Of a stretch of DNA of 42,550 nucleotides, positions 34,119 to 42,440 are shown one piece after another. Position numbers and translations under genes: made by a program. The stretch comes from CAZTKP01 sp964614215 (GTDB lineage: Bacteria; UBP6; UBA1177): assembly GCA_964614215.1 (NCBI GenBank), contig CAZTKP010000005.1, positions 1 through 42,550 on the forward strand, given 5' to 3'. How positions within the stretch are numbered: the first letter of the stretch is position 1; the number at the start of each line of letters is the position of its first letter. Below the pieces are notes generated by a model. The model was not told the origin of the DNA. It did not search any database and saw nothing but the letters and a program-made list of their open reading frames with translations.

Positions 34119-36140
34119 ATGAGGGTTTTCACCATAGTATTTATAATCTTTATCTTTATTGGATGCACAGACATTTCCCGTGTAGTTGATTTTGAGGCTG
34201 TAAGTGATATTGAGAACTACAGTGATGCAGATAACAAGGTTCAGGAAACAGACGATACTGATGTGAATAATAACTCAGACAGCGAGAAAGATGATGCTGA
34301 TGCTGTCTCAAATATTCTTGAGTGTGCAGGACAATGGGAGAATGTTGCCGTTGAGGAAAATGCTAATGAATTTGAGTTCAAGCTTAAAAAAACATCGGGT
34401 CTGTGGAAGTGGACTGAAGATGGTGATATGGAAGTTCTGGATTATGAAGGGGATATTAATCTGGTGGATATAACGGAAAACGGCGAATTAATAGTTGCCG
34501 AATCTTCGGAAACCGAGACCGGCTATTCTGTTTTAACCTATCTGAAAACTGACGGCAGCTATGAAAAGTTTGTGTTTGAGTTTAATAAAGGAAAAACGAT
34601 CAACTATGCCGGTTATGATACTAAAGATTATCTTAGAGCTTACGCTGCATACAGTGAGAATCTCAACGAGATTTATGTTGTTGTAAACATGTATAATAAA
34701 AATAATTTACAGAAGCCTTTTCTTATGAAGATCAATAGCAATAGAGAAGTTTCCTATATTAGTTTCGACGCTGAAGGTAATCCGGTTTGTAAAATTGAAA
34801 TGATAAACGATATTCCTCTTGTCATCTGTCAGAGATGGACAGAAACAGGAGAGGACAATATTCCATATGAAGAGCATCTTGAAATGTATGCTTTTGCAAA
34901 TGGAAAAATGCTGAAAAAATCAATTGGTGAAGGAAAAGAAATTGTTCTGAATAAAGCATACACAAGTAATAACAAAGTGTATTTAGATGTTTACGGAATG
35001 GTTCAAACTACGTTGAAATCAAGTTATATTTCTGTTGATGAAGGGCTTTGTCTGAATTATTCTGATATTGGTAATTATTTCTTTTCTGATTANNNNNNNN
35101 NNNNNNNNNNNNNNNNNNNNNNNNNNNNNNNNNNNNNNNNNNNNNNNNNNNNNNNNNNNNNNNNNNNNNNNNNNNNNNNNNNNNNNNNNNNNGGGTATCA
35201 GCATTCCTGTGCGGCAGATGATAATGGAGTTGTCTATTGTTGGGGGAATAACAACAGGGATCAGCTTGGTAATGGTTCGTTCGTAGGTAAATTTACACCG
35301 AGACTAGCCGTTGTAGAAGGCGAAATGCTTGATAGAGACATTATTAAAGTCGATGTCGGAGAGCGCTCGTCATGTGCTCTTGATAGTACGGGTATAGTTT
35401 ATTGCTGGGGATCAAACTTATACGGACAGCTGGGCCTCGGTAAAACAAATATCGGTGTAAGTGATAAGCCGAGAGAAATATATCTGGATGGTGTTCTTAA
35501 AGATAAAGTTCTTGTTGATGTTACCGTTGGTACAAAACATGCCTGTGCTTTAGATGAAGATGGATTGATATACTGCTGGGGAGATAATAATTACAATCAG
35601 GTTGGAAATGGTGAAGAAAATGACATCGAATCGATTTGGAATTATTTTATACAATACCCTGCTTCAGTAATATGGAACGGATTGCCTCCTAAAATTATTA
35701 AAATATCAGCCGGTTCAAATCATACATGCGGTCTGGATGACAACGGTTCTGTTTACTGCTGGGGTTTAAATACTCAGGGACAACTTGGGAACTATTCTGA
35801 AAACACTAAAAGTAGTCCTGTGAAATTAAACTTTAATGAAAAATTTATAGATATCTCAGCAGGGTTTGAGCATACATGCGGTGTCACCGATACACAGGAT
35901 GTTTATTGCTGGGGAAGCAATGCTACAGGACAGCTTGGAAATAACTCAACTGAAAATAGCGGGACTCCTGTAAAAGTCTCTTTTGATTCTGATTATCAAA
36001 TGAAAACAGTTAGTTGTGGTCATCGGCACACATGTGCTGTGGACATAAATGGCGATACCTACTGCTGGGGTTGGAATTCTGATGGTCAGCTCGGAGATAG
36101 AACTTACGAAGATAGTGGTATTCCTATCAGGATAAAATAA
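34119..36140 (+). CDS. RCC1-repeat lipoprotein (interrupted by 100-N assembly gap)
   Basis: AAAGGAGG precedes ATG 34119. The product has lipobox IFIGC (Cys16), an acidic stalk to about residue 65 and a beta-rich N-terminal region (about 66-324) without a named family. After the gap come six RCC1-type units, each with an (A/G)C(A/G)(L/V)D...YCWG.N..(G/D)Q(L/V)G pattern, such as SSCALDSTGIVYCWGSN. The two cysteines per unit suggest one disulfide per blade, which fits an exported propeller. RCC1 propellers usually have seven blades, so the gap may hide at least one. Because the 100 N are a placeholder, true length and frame across 35093-35192 are unknown. Confidence 0.85.
   Translation: MRVFTIVFIIFIFIGCTDISRVVDFEAVSDIENYSDADNKVQETDDTDVNNNSDSEKDDADAVSNILECAGQWENVAVEENANEFEFKLKKTSGLWKWTEDGDMEVLDYEGDINLVDITENGELIVAESSETETGYSVLTYLKTDGSYEKFVFEFNKGKTINYAGYDTKDYLRAYAAYSENLNEIYVVVNMYNKNNLQKPFLMKINSNREVSYISFDAEGNPVCKIEMINDIPLVICQRWTETGEDNIPYEEHLEMYAFANGKMLKKSIGEGKEIVLNKAYTSNNKVYLDVYGMVQTTLKSSYISVDEGLCLNYSDIGNYFFSDXXXXXXXXXXXXXXXXXXXXXXXXXXXXXXXXXXGYQHSCAADDNGVVYCWGNNNRDQLGNGSFVGKFTPRLAVVEGEMLDRDIIKVDVGERSSCALDSTGIVYCWGSNLYGQLGLGKTNIGVSDKPREIYLDGVLKDKVLVDVTVGTKHACALDEDGLIYCWGDNNYNQVGNGEENDIESIWNYFIQYPASVIWNGLPPKIIKISAGSNHTCGLDDNGSVYCWGLNTQGQLGNYSENTKSSPVKLNFNEKFIDISAGFEHTCGVTDTQDVYCWGSNATGQLGNNSTENSGTPVKVSFDSDYQMKTVSCGHRHTCAVDINGDTYCWGWNSDGQLGDRTYEDSGIPIRIK
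35093..35192. other. Assembly gap (100 N)
   Basis: Exactly 100 N interrupt the RCC1 lipoprotein gene; that number is the common placeholder for a gap of unknown size. RCC1 repeats are a likely cause of assembly failure. Confidence 1.
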
Positions 36141-36165
36141 GAATCTATATTTTTCTCTTATTAAA

Positions 36166-36193
36166 TTGATAAATAATTTATTATATGTATCAT
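36166..36193 (+). promoter_or_regulatory. Candidate promoter of dnaG-rpoD
   Basis: TTGATA (36166-36171), 16 bp, TATCAT (36188-36193). Transcription would begin near 36200, just after the ATG at 36185, which favours the downstream TTG as the dnaG start. Confidence 0.5.
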
Positions 36194-36220
36194 TGCCCAG
36201 TAATTTTTTGGGGTCTTGGG

Positions 36221-37954
36221 TTGGCATTTTCTGAAGTCAACAGGCTCGTTACTGAGCAAATTCCTCTTGACAAACTAGTCTCGAAGTACGTAAAACTTGA
36301 GCGGTCTTCCCGTGGATTCATAGGTTTATGCCCGTTTCATAAGGAAAAAACGCCATCGTTTCATGTTAATGTCGATGACGGTTATTACTATTGTTTCGGT
36401 TGCGGTGCATCAGGAAACGCCATTACTTTTCTTATGAACATCGACGGAATGAACTTTGTTGAGGCTCTTCAGAAACTTGCAGAGGATTTTCATGTGCCGG
36501 AGCTTATGAATGATGTCGAACAGGCTGATACTGATGTTTCAAAAGAGCGGGATGATATTTTTACGGTGAATAAAATAGCTGCAAAGTACTTTCACAAAAA
36601 TCTGGAAAAAAATGAAAGCATAAAAGCCTACCTCAGAAACCGAGGTGTTTCTCCTGAATATGAGAAGAAGTTCGCTCTGGGTTATTCAGGTGACGGAAGT
36701 AGGTTTATTGAATATATGAATGAAAAGGGTGTCGGAACGAATCTTCTTATGAGAGCAGGACTTATAAGGCTTGACAGGAATAGGACTGTCAGAAGTTTTT
36801 TCTATAACAGACTTATGGTTCCCATAGTAAACAAAAAGAAGGTTATCGGTTTTGGCGGCAGGATCCTCGAAGGTGACGGACCTAAATATATCAATTCTCC
36901 GGATACCCCTGTTTTTAATAAAAAGGAACATCTCTTCGGAATAGATTTTGTCAGGAATGGTCTGAAGACTTTTCCTTTTGTTGTGCTCTGTGAAGGATAC
37001 TTTGATGTTATAGCAATGCACAAGGCGGGATTTTCAACGGCTGTCGCGGCTCTTGGTACGGCAGTAACGAAAATGCATCTGCGTATTCTTGCTAAGTTCA
37101 GAAAACCTGTGGTTGTTTTTCTCGACGGAGATGAGGCGGGAAGAAGAGCGGCAAAGAGAATAGCGGAGCTTGAGATGCCTGATGATATTGATCTCAGGGT
37201 AACATTTATTCCTGACGAGGGTGAAGATCCGGATTCGATCATCATGAAAGAGGGCGGTGCTGAAAAGGTGAAAAAACTGATCGAGACCTCGAAAGCGCTT
37301 TTTCAGGAACTTATAGATGAGAAACTCAAGATCTATAATTCCCAGGAGAATCTTGAGGAGAAAATAAAGATCGAAAAGGAGATCCGGGAGCTTGTTAAGA
37401 ATATTCCGAACGATAAGTTCAGGACGTACTCATTCTACATTAAGAACAATAGCGGCAATGCTATCAATCTTTTCAGGAAAGAGAAGAAGGAAGAAGAGAA
37501 AGATAAGGATAAAAAAGTTCTGACAGAAGATGTAAACCCTTTAGAAGAACTCCTTTACCTCTGCTGTCTCTATCCTCAGTTCATACCGGCATTAGAAGAG
37601 ATCGAAAGTCAATATCACTCGGACAAAAGATTGGGTGCGTTTTTCAGTGAGCTTCTGAACAAATATTATGAAGGTGAAGATGTTACTGAGCTTAAAGAGA
37701 AAATCGATGAGAACGGATTGATCGAGAAAAAATTTATAAATAGAAGTGTTGAGCACATCGAACGAGCTTTTACAATTGAACATGCTAAACAGAAATTTGT
37801 ACTGAATACAAACATAATAGAAATGCTTAAGTCTGATAAAAGCCCTGAGACCGTAAAGCGTATTTCTGAATTATTGCAGGAAAACAGAAGCCTGAAGCCG
37901 ATGATAGCTAATAATGAAATTGATGATAACCCGAACCCGAAAACTGAGGAGTGA
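36221..37954 (+). CDS. dnaG: DNA primase
   Basis: The protein has the CHC2 zinc finger (CPFH...YYCFGCGASGNAITF), the primase catalytic core, and a TOPRIM domain with CEGYFDVIAMH and FLDGDEAGRRAA that holds the metal-binding acidic residues. It makes RNA primers for replication with the DnaB helicase. The start is placed at TTG 36221 (577 aa): this puts the first zinc Cys at residue 37, close to E. coli DnaG. ATG 36185 would add 12 residues, has no ribosome site and sits inside the candidate promoter; it remains the alternative. rpoD follows 3 bp after the stop, the usual macromolecular-synthesis arrangement without rpsU. Confidence 0.93.
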   Translation: MAFSEVNRLVTEQIPLDKLVSKYVKLERSSRGFIGLCPFHKEKTPSFHVNVDDGYYYCFGCGASGNAITFLMNIDGMNFVEALQKLAEDFHVPELMNDVEQADTDVSKERDDIFTVNKIAAKYFHKNLEKNESIKAYLRNRGVSPEYEKKFALGYSGDGSRFIEYMNEKGVGTNLLMRAGLIRLDRNRTVRSFFYNRLMVPIVNKKKVIGFGGRILEGDGPKYINSPDTPVFNKKEHLFGIDFVRNGLKTFPFVVLCEGYFDVIAMHKAGFSTAVAALGTAVTKMHLRILAKFRKPVVVFLDGDEAGRRAAKRIAELEMPDDIDLRVTFIPDEGEDPDSIIMKEGGAEKVKKLIETSKALFQELIDEKLKIYNSQENLEEKIKIEKEIRELVKNIPNDKFRTYSFYIKNNSGNAINLFRKEKKEEEKDKDKKVLTEDVNPLEELLYLCCLYPQFIPALEEIESQYHSDKRLGAFFSELLNKYYEGEDVTELKEKIDENGLIEKKFINRSVEHIERAFTIEHAKQKFVLNTNIIEMLKSDKSPETVKRISELLQENRSLKPMIANNEIDDNPNPKTEE

Positions 37955-37957
37955 TCG

Positions 37958-39949
37958 ATGAGAAAACCCCCTTTTATGAAAAAGAAAGAAGAAGTGTCAA
38001 AAAGGATCAGAAAGAGAACTGCGGTAAAGAAACAGAACAATGCACGGGAAGAGAAGATCGATAAGAAGATCGAACAGCTTAAACAGGAAGGAAAAGACCC
38101 AAGCGGTTCACTTAAGAAAATAGCTACAGATGTTATTAAATCAAAGGGTGATGTTTCTATTTCGGATATTGACAATCTCATTCCTGATAACTCTGATTTT
38201 TCCGTTGATGATATGGAAATGCTGTTCGACATTCTCGAGGATTTCAGCATAGATGTTAAACTGGACTCTTTTGATGATGACTCGTCTCCGGTCAATGAGC
38301 CTGTCGTTACGCTTAGGAAGAAAGCTTCCGCTCATGATAGAGGCAGGAAAGATCCTCTCAGGATGTACATGCTTACCATAGGTTCTGTTCCTCTGCTTAC
38401 AAAGGAAGGAGAGGTTGAGATCGCAAAGAGGATAGAGGCCGGAGAAAGAGATATTATAAAGATACTTCTCGGGATATTTATAACGTTCAAGGATATTGTC
38501 AGCATTCCTGACAAAGTTATGAACGAGCAGCTTAACATCAAGGAGATCGTCCATGAGATAGAAGAGGAGATAGATGACGAGGACGATGATGACGATGTCG
38601 AGAATGATGAAATTGAAGATATCGATGATGACGAGGATGAAGTGAGTCTGAAGGAAAAGCCGGCCAAAAAGAAAGATACTGAAGAAGTAGTAGTTGGATC
38701 GGAAGACGATAAGGAAGTCCATATAGATAAAAATCAGCTTCTTCTGGAAATGGTTCAGGAAAGTGTTGATAAACTGAAATCGCTCAACAGAGAAAGGACC
38801 AAGGCGATAAAGAGTGCTGAATCTCCTTCACTCAAGGCCGAAACAAAGAAAAAACACAGAGATAATACTGAAAAGATACTTGAGGAGATGGTTGAAATAG
38901 TTCTTGATATGAGACTTAACAAGAATTATGTGGATGTTCTCTGTGACAAGATCAGGACCTATGAGGAAAAAGCTGTTCAGCTCGAAAAAAATATAACACA
39001 TATTGAAAAATCCATGAATATGACGTTCGAGCAGATGGGAGAGGTTATAGCTCATCCTGATAAATACCCTACAATTGAAAAGACAGCTGCACATATAAAT
39101 GAAAAGTATGCTCTTATAAATCAGACAAAGAGAAGTATAAAGAAGCTTGAAGCTGAGACTGCTCTTTCACTTAATGATCTCAACAGTTGCTCGAAGATGC
39201 TCCGAAATGCCGAAGAGGCAGTAAGAATAGCAAAGAATCAGCTTATCAGAGCAAACCTTAGACTGGTTGTCAGCATTGCAAAGAAATATAACAACAGAGG
39301 ACTGGATTTTAAGGATATTATCGCCGAAGGAAACATTGGTCTGATCAAGGCCGTTGACAAGTTCGAATACTCCAGAGGATATAAGTTCTCCACATATGCA
39401 ACATGGTGGATAAGACAGTCCATTACAAGAGCTATTGCCGATCAGGGCAGAACTATCAGGATCCCTGTTCACATGATAGAGATGATGAACAAGATCAATA
39501 AGACCATAAAGGAACTTACCAACAAAAATGGTTTTGATCCGAGCATTGCCGATGTCGCAAAGATGATGAACCTTCCGGAAGAAAAGATCAGAAAGGTCTG
39601 GAGAAGTGCCAGAGAGACTATTTCCCTTGAAACACCGATCGGTGAAGATGAAGATAGCCAGCTTCAGGATTTTGTTGAAGATCCGAAGACTCTCAGCCCC
39701 GAAGATTATACCGCAAGAGAAAATATGGCTGAGATTATCAGGGATCTGTTTTCAGGACTTACTCCCAGAGAAGAGAAAGTTATTAGAATGAGATTCGGCA
39801 TCGGTGAGCAGGAGACATATACTCTTGAAGAGATCGGCAAGGAGATGGGTGTTACCAGAGAAAGGATCCGTCAGATCGAGGCTAAGGCTGTAATGAAGCT
39901 GAAAAAGATGCTGAAGAGCAAGAGAACAACCTGGGACGACTTTATATAA
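37958..39949 (+). CDS. rpoD: RNA polymerase primary sigma factor
   Basis: The 663-aa protein has all sigma70 regions: region 1.1 (about residues 50-110), region 1.2 (DPLRMYMLTIGSVPLLTKEG), a long acidic non-conserved region rich in Asp/Glu (about 185-260), then regions 2.1-2.4 (RLVVSIAKKYNNRGLDF, GYKFSTYATWWIRQSI), region 3, and 4.2 (TLEEIGKEMGVTRERIRQIE). It directs core polymerase to -35/-10 promoters; the TTGACA/TATAAT-like boxes seen elsewhere in this window fit it. The ribosome site GAGGAG lies inside the end of dnaG. The 3' end overlaps the carotenoid hydratase gene by 8 bp. Confidence 0.97.
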   Translation: MRKPPFMKKKEEVSKRIRKRTAVKKQNNAREEKIDKKIEQLKQEGKDPSGSLKKIATDVIKSKGDVSISDIDNLIPDNSDFSVDDMEMLFDILEDFSIDVKLDSFDDDSSPVNEPVVTLRKKASAHDRGRKDPLRMYMLTIGSVPLLTKEGEVEIAKRIEAGERDIIKILLGIFITFKDIVSIPDKVMNEQLNIKEIVHEIEEEIDDEDDDDDVENDEIEDIDDDEDEVSLKEKPAKKKDTEEVVVGSEDDKEVHIDKNQLLLEMVQESVDKLKSLNRERTKAIKSAESPSLKAETKKKHRDNTEKILEEMVEIVLDMRLNKNYVDVLCDKIRTYEEKAVQLEKNITHIEKSMNMTFEQMGEVIAHPDKYPTIEKTAAHINEKYALINQTKRSIKKLEAETALSLNDLNSCSKMLRNAEEAVRIAKNQLIRANLRLVVSIAKKYNNRGLDFKDIIAEGNIGLIKAVDKFEYSRGYKFSTYATWWIRQSITRAIADQGRTIRIPVHMIEMMNKINKTIKELTNKNGFDPSIADVAKMMNLPEEKIRKVWRSARETISLETPIGEDEDSQLQDFVEDPKTLSPEDYTARENMAEIIRDLFSGLTPREEKVIRMRFGIGEQETYTLEEIGKEMGVTRERIRQIEAKAVMKLKKMLKSKRTTWDDFI

Positions 39950-40589
39950 ACAGCAGGGAAGTCGTAATTATAGCAAAGAATATTAACTGAAGCTTGAACA
40001 TTAAGGTCGCTCTGTCAGTTCTGACCTCAGGTTTTAAAAACAGAAAAAAGATACTGGCCGCAAGTGATATCAGAAACCACGCCGTGTAATTTAAAAGAGG
40101 AATATCTCCTCCGTCCCAAGTCCAGTAATCAAGGAAGATAGCAGAAGGTTCCATGACATAGTCAAAACCTGTAGAAAGGACAGCGGACAGCAAAGCTGCA
40201 ACGAACTTGTTCTTTATAAAATAGTCAGAGATCACAACTGCTCCGAAAACTACGCATACCCAGTTTAAAGCAATGATGACAGGAACTTCAAAAAGTTTAA
40301 ACCCTAAAGTTGCTCCGTAGTTGTACGCACCGAAGACCAGACCTGTCTCAACACCTAGAGCTTCAAGCAAAAATGTAATAATGAGGGTCGGAAAGAACCA
40401 TATTTGAAACTTCCGGTTTTTGAGTGGATGGTAGAGAACAAACCCTGCACTGATAATTAGTGTGACGGGAGTAAGCATCTTGACCATTTTAAGAGTGTAT
40501 GGAATTACATGGAATATTGCTCCGGTGAAAAAGAAGATAAAGAAAATGAAGGTCACAATATTTTTATCTTTCATTTCTTTTGAATTCAA
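39942..40589 (-). CDS. cruF: Carotenoid biosynthesis protein, CruF/DUF422-like hydratase
   Basis: The 215-aa membrane protein (about seven helices) belongs to the COG2324/DUF422 carotenoid family, seen in LEALGVETGLVFGAYNYG, LFEVPVIIALNWVCVVFGA and TGFDYVMEPSAIFLDYWTW. Characterised members hydrate the end of acyclic carotenoids (CruF) or make bacterioruberin-type ends. The TTG start at 40589 has AGAGGA about eight bases upstream, inside the end of the prenyl synthase gene; ATG 40574 has none. It is the last gene of the crt operon. Whether it is a hydratase here is inference from the family. Confidence 0.82.
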   Translation of the reverse strand: MNSKEMKDKNIVTFIFFIFFFTGAIFHVIPYTLKMVKMLTPVTLIISAGFVLYHPLKNRKFQIWFFPTLIITFLLEALGVETGLVFGAYNYGATLGFKLFEVPVIIALNWVCVVFGAVVISDYFIKNKFVAALLSAVLSTGFDYVMEPSAIFLDYWTWDGGDIPLLNYTAWFLISLAASIFFLFLKPEVRTDRATLMFKLQLIFFAIITTSLLFI

Positions 40590-40590
40590 A

Positions 40591-41622
40591 TCAGTATCCT
40601 CTTTTATATGAATATTCCAGAATATCTTTTAGAACAGTCTTGGAATTCTCAGTTATTTCAAGTTTTTCTATGATCTTTGCAGCTCTTGAGTGAAATTCTT
40701 CAGCCATCTGTTCATGTTTTTCTGCAGCGCCGCATTTTATAGATATTTCCTTTAATTTTTCAACAACATTTTCATCTAGATAAGGATTCCCCAGTGACGA
40801 TCTTACGAACTCTATATTTTCTTTTCCCGCATTGTCCAGAAGAAGTGAGTAGATCAGAGTCTTTTTTCCTTCTCTTATATCGCTTCCCGCTGGTTTTCCT
40901 GTTTTTTCCTTATCTCCGAAAAAATTAAGCTCATCGTCTCTCATCTGAAATAAGGTTCCTATCTCAATTCCCAGATCATTGAGCATTTCAAGTGATGTGG
41001 GGTCTGCTCCGGCGGCGGTCGCACCGGCTTTTAGCGGAAGAGAGAAAGTGTATCTAGCCGTTTTTAGCCGGTAAATGTTCAGAATGGTTTCGTGCCCCGG
41101 GATCTTTTCTGATGATGAAAGATAAAGGTCATCCATCTGTCCAAGTCCGGTAACGATAGCTTCTCTGTTGAACAGTTTTGTGATGCTGCTGTTGTCGATC
41201 AGATCAAAAGCAGTGAAGTAGCAGATGTTTCCAAGACAGATAGCGATGTTCTCAGCAGTTTTCTCGACTTCTTTAAATGAACTGTCAAATCTGTCTCTTA
41301 TAGAAACATGTATCGCCGGTTTTCCTCTTCGAAGCTCATCTCTATCCATGATGTCATCGTGTATAAGGAACCCTGCATGGAGAAGTTCCACAGCAGCGGC
41401 AAAAGGGTCCGCCTTTGAAAGATCGGAGCTTCCAAAGGCCTCAAACCCCAGATAGACAAGGGCGCCCCGTATCATTTTACCTCTGGAGATAAATTCAGGG
41501 ATCCTTGAAAAAGAATCTCCGCCCCAGTGATTGAACGAGGCAAAATCTTTCTGATATACGGAAAGTTCCTTTTCAAGATATCTGTTCAGCCGGATCTTTT
41601 TATCCTGAACATATTTTTTCAT
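40591..41622 (-). CDS. crtE: Polyprenyl (geranylgeranyl) diphosphate synthase
   Basis: The 343-aa protein is a trans-isoprenyl diphosphate synthase. The first Asp-rich motif is DDIMD (Asp89, Asp90, Asp93 in FLIHDDIMDRDELRRGKPA) and the second is DDELN (Asp229, Asp230 in FQMRDDELNFFGD). Both bind the Mg2+-diphosphate. Position between phytoene synthase and a carotenoid hydratase points to GGPP as product. Product length cannot be proved from the residues before the first motif, so FPP is also possible. Start is coupled to crtB by an ATGA overlap. Confidence 0.9.
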   Translation of the reverse strand: MKKYVQDKKIRLNRYLEKELSVYQKDFASFNHWGGDSFSRIPEFISRGKMIRGALVYLGFEAFGSSDLSKADPFAAAVELLHAGFLIHDDIMDRDELRRGKPAIHVSIRDRFDSSFKEVEKTAENIAICLGNICYFTAFDLIDNSSITKLFNREAIVTGLGQMDDLYLSSSEKIPGHETILNIYRLKTARYTFSLPLKAGATAAGADPTSLEMLNDLGIEIGTLFQMRDDELNFFGDKEKTGKPAGSDIREGKKTLIYSLLLDNAGKENIEFVRSSLGNPYLDENVVEKLKEISIKCGAAEKHEQMAEEFHSRAAKIIEKLEITENSKTVLKDILEYSYKRGY

Positions 41623-42440
41623 CTATCCAGACCCACCTTTATAGTGTTACATAATGCAGTTGCAAAAATTCTCACTTTTGAAGGTTTAACTTTTTTATCA
41701 TATACCAGAAAAGGATCTGAGTATATTTTTTTCATTGTCCATTTATACATGTCCGAAGCCGTTTTCACCGCTATCCTTGAGCGTAGAGGAATAAATTTGA
41801 ATCCTTTTTCAGCTTCGGTCTGCCATTTGTTGAACCGGTTTATCTCGTTTCTGATGAAATCGTTAAATGCAATAGGTTTGATCCCGACCTCTTCTTTTTT
41901 TAATGTAGAAAAACCGCTTCCTTCAAGAGGCAGATAAGCTCTGTTGAACAGGTTGTCCTCGTCTATATCTCTTATGAAATTAGCATACTGCATTGCACGT
42001 CCCAGCATTTTGGCATAGTTAAAAGCCGTTTCATCAAGTTCAAGGATCCTTGACATGTACAGACCGATAACCTCAGCTGATCCGTAAATGTATTTCAAAG
42101 ACTCGTCAATAGTTCTCATCTTTGGCGAAGCAAGGTCCCATTCCATTGATTCAAAAAAAGCTTCTGTCCATTCCGGTTCAAAATTTTTCTTTTTTGCAAG
42201 CTCTATGAATGGACCTATTACAGGATGATCAGAACCTTTTTTAAGCCCTTTTTTGTATTCATCGACAAACTCATAGAAATTCTCAGGCTGTTGAGGGACA
42301 GAATCAACAAAATTGTCCGCAACTCTGACAAATGCATAGAGAGTTTTCACTTCGTCCAGAACTTCTTTTGAGAAGAAAAGAGAGCTGTTGAAGTATGTTG
42401 TGCTGCCTTCTCTGAATATTTCAGTATGGAGATCTTTCAT
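41619..42440 (-). CDS. crtB: Phytoene synthase
   Basis: The 273-aa protein has both Asp-rich motifs of squalene/phytoene synthases: Asp42...Asp46 in VRVADNFVD and Asp157...Asp161 in YANFIRDIDEDN. The AMQYANFIRD and RAYLP region is typical. In the cytosol or at the membrane it condenses two GGPP to phytoene. It begins within one base of the crtI stop (TAATG) and ends overlapping the prenyl synthase start, so crtI-crtB-crtE-cruF should be one transcript. Squalene-type activity is the alternative, but the CrtI neighbour favours carotenoids. Confidence 0.92.
   Translation of the reverse strand: MKDLHTEIFREGSTTYFNSSLFFSKEVLDEVKTLYAFVRVADNFVDSVPQQPENFYEFVDEYKKGLKKGSDHPVIGPFIELAKKKNFEPEWTEAFFESMEWDLASPKMRTIDESLKYIYGSAEVIGLYMSRILELDETAFNYAKMLGRAMQYANFIRDIDEDNLFNRAYLPLEGSGFSTLKKEEVGIKPIAFNDFIRNEINRFNKWQTEAEKGFKFIPLRSRIAVKTASDMYKWTMKKIYSDPFLVYDKKVKPSKVRIFATALCNTIKVGLDR

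Noticed and set aside
38520..38740. Horizontal insertion in rpoD (Asp/Glu-rich block)
   Set aside because: Primary sigma factors commonly have an acidic non-conserved region at this place, so it is within family variation.
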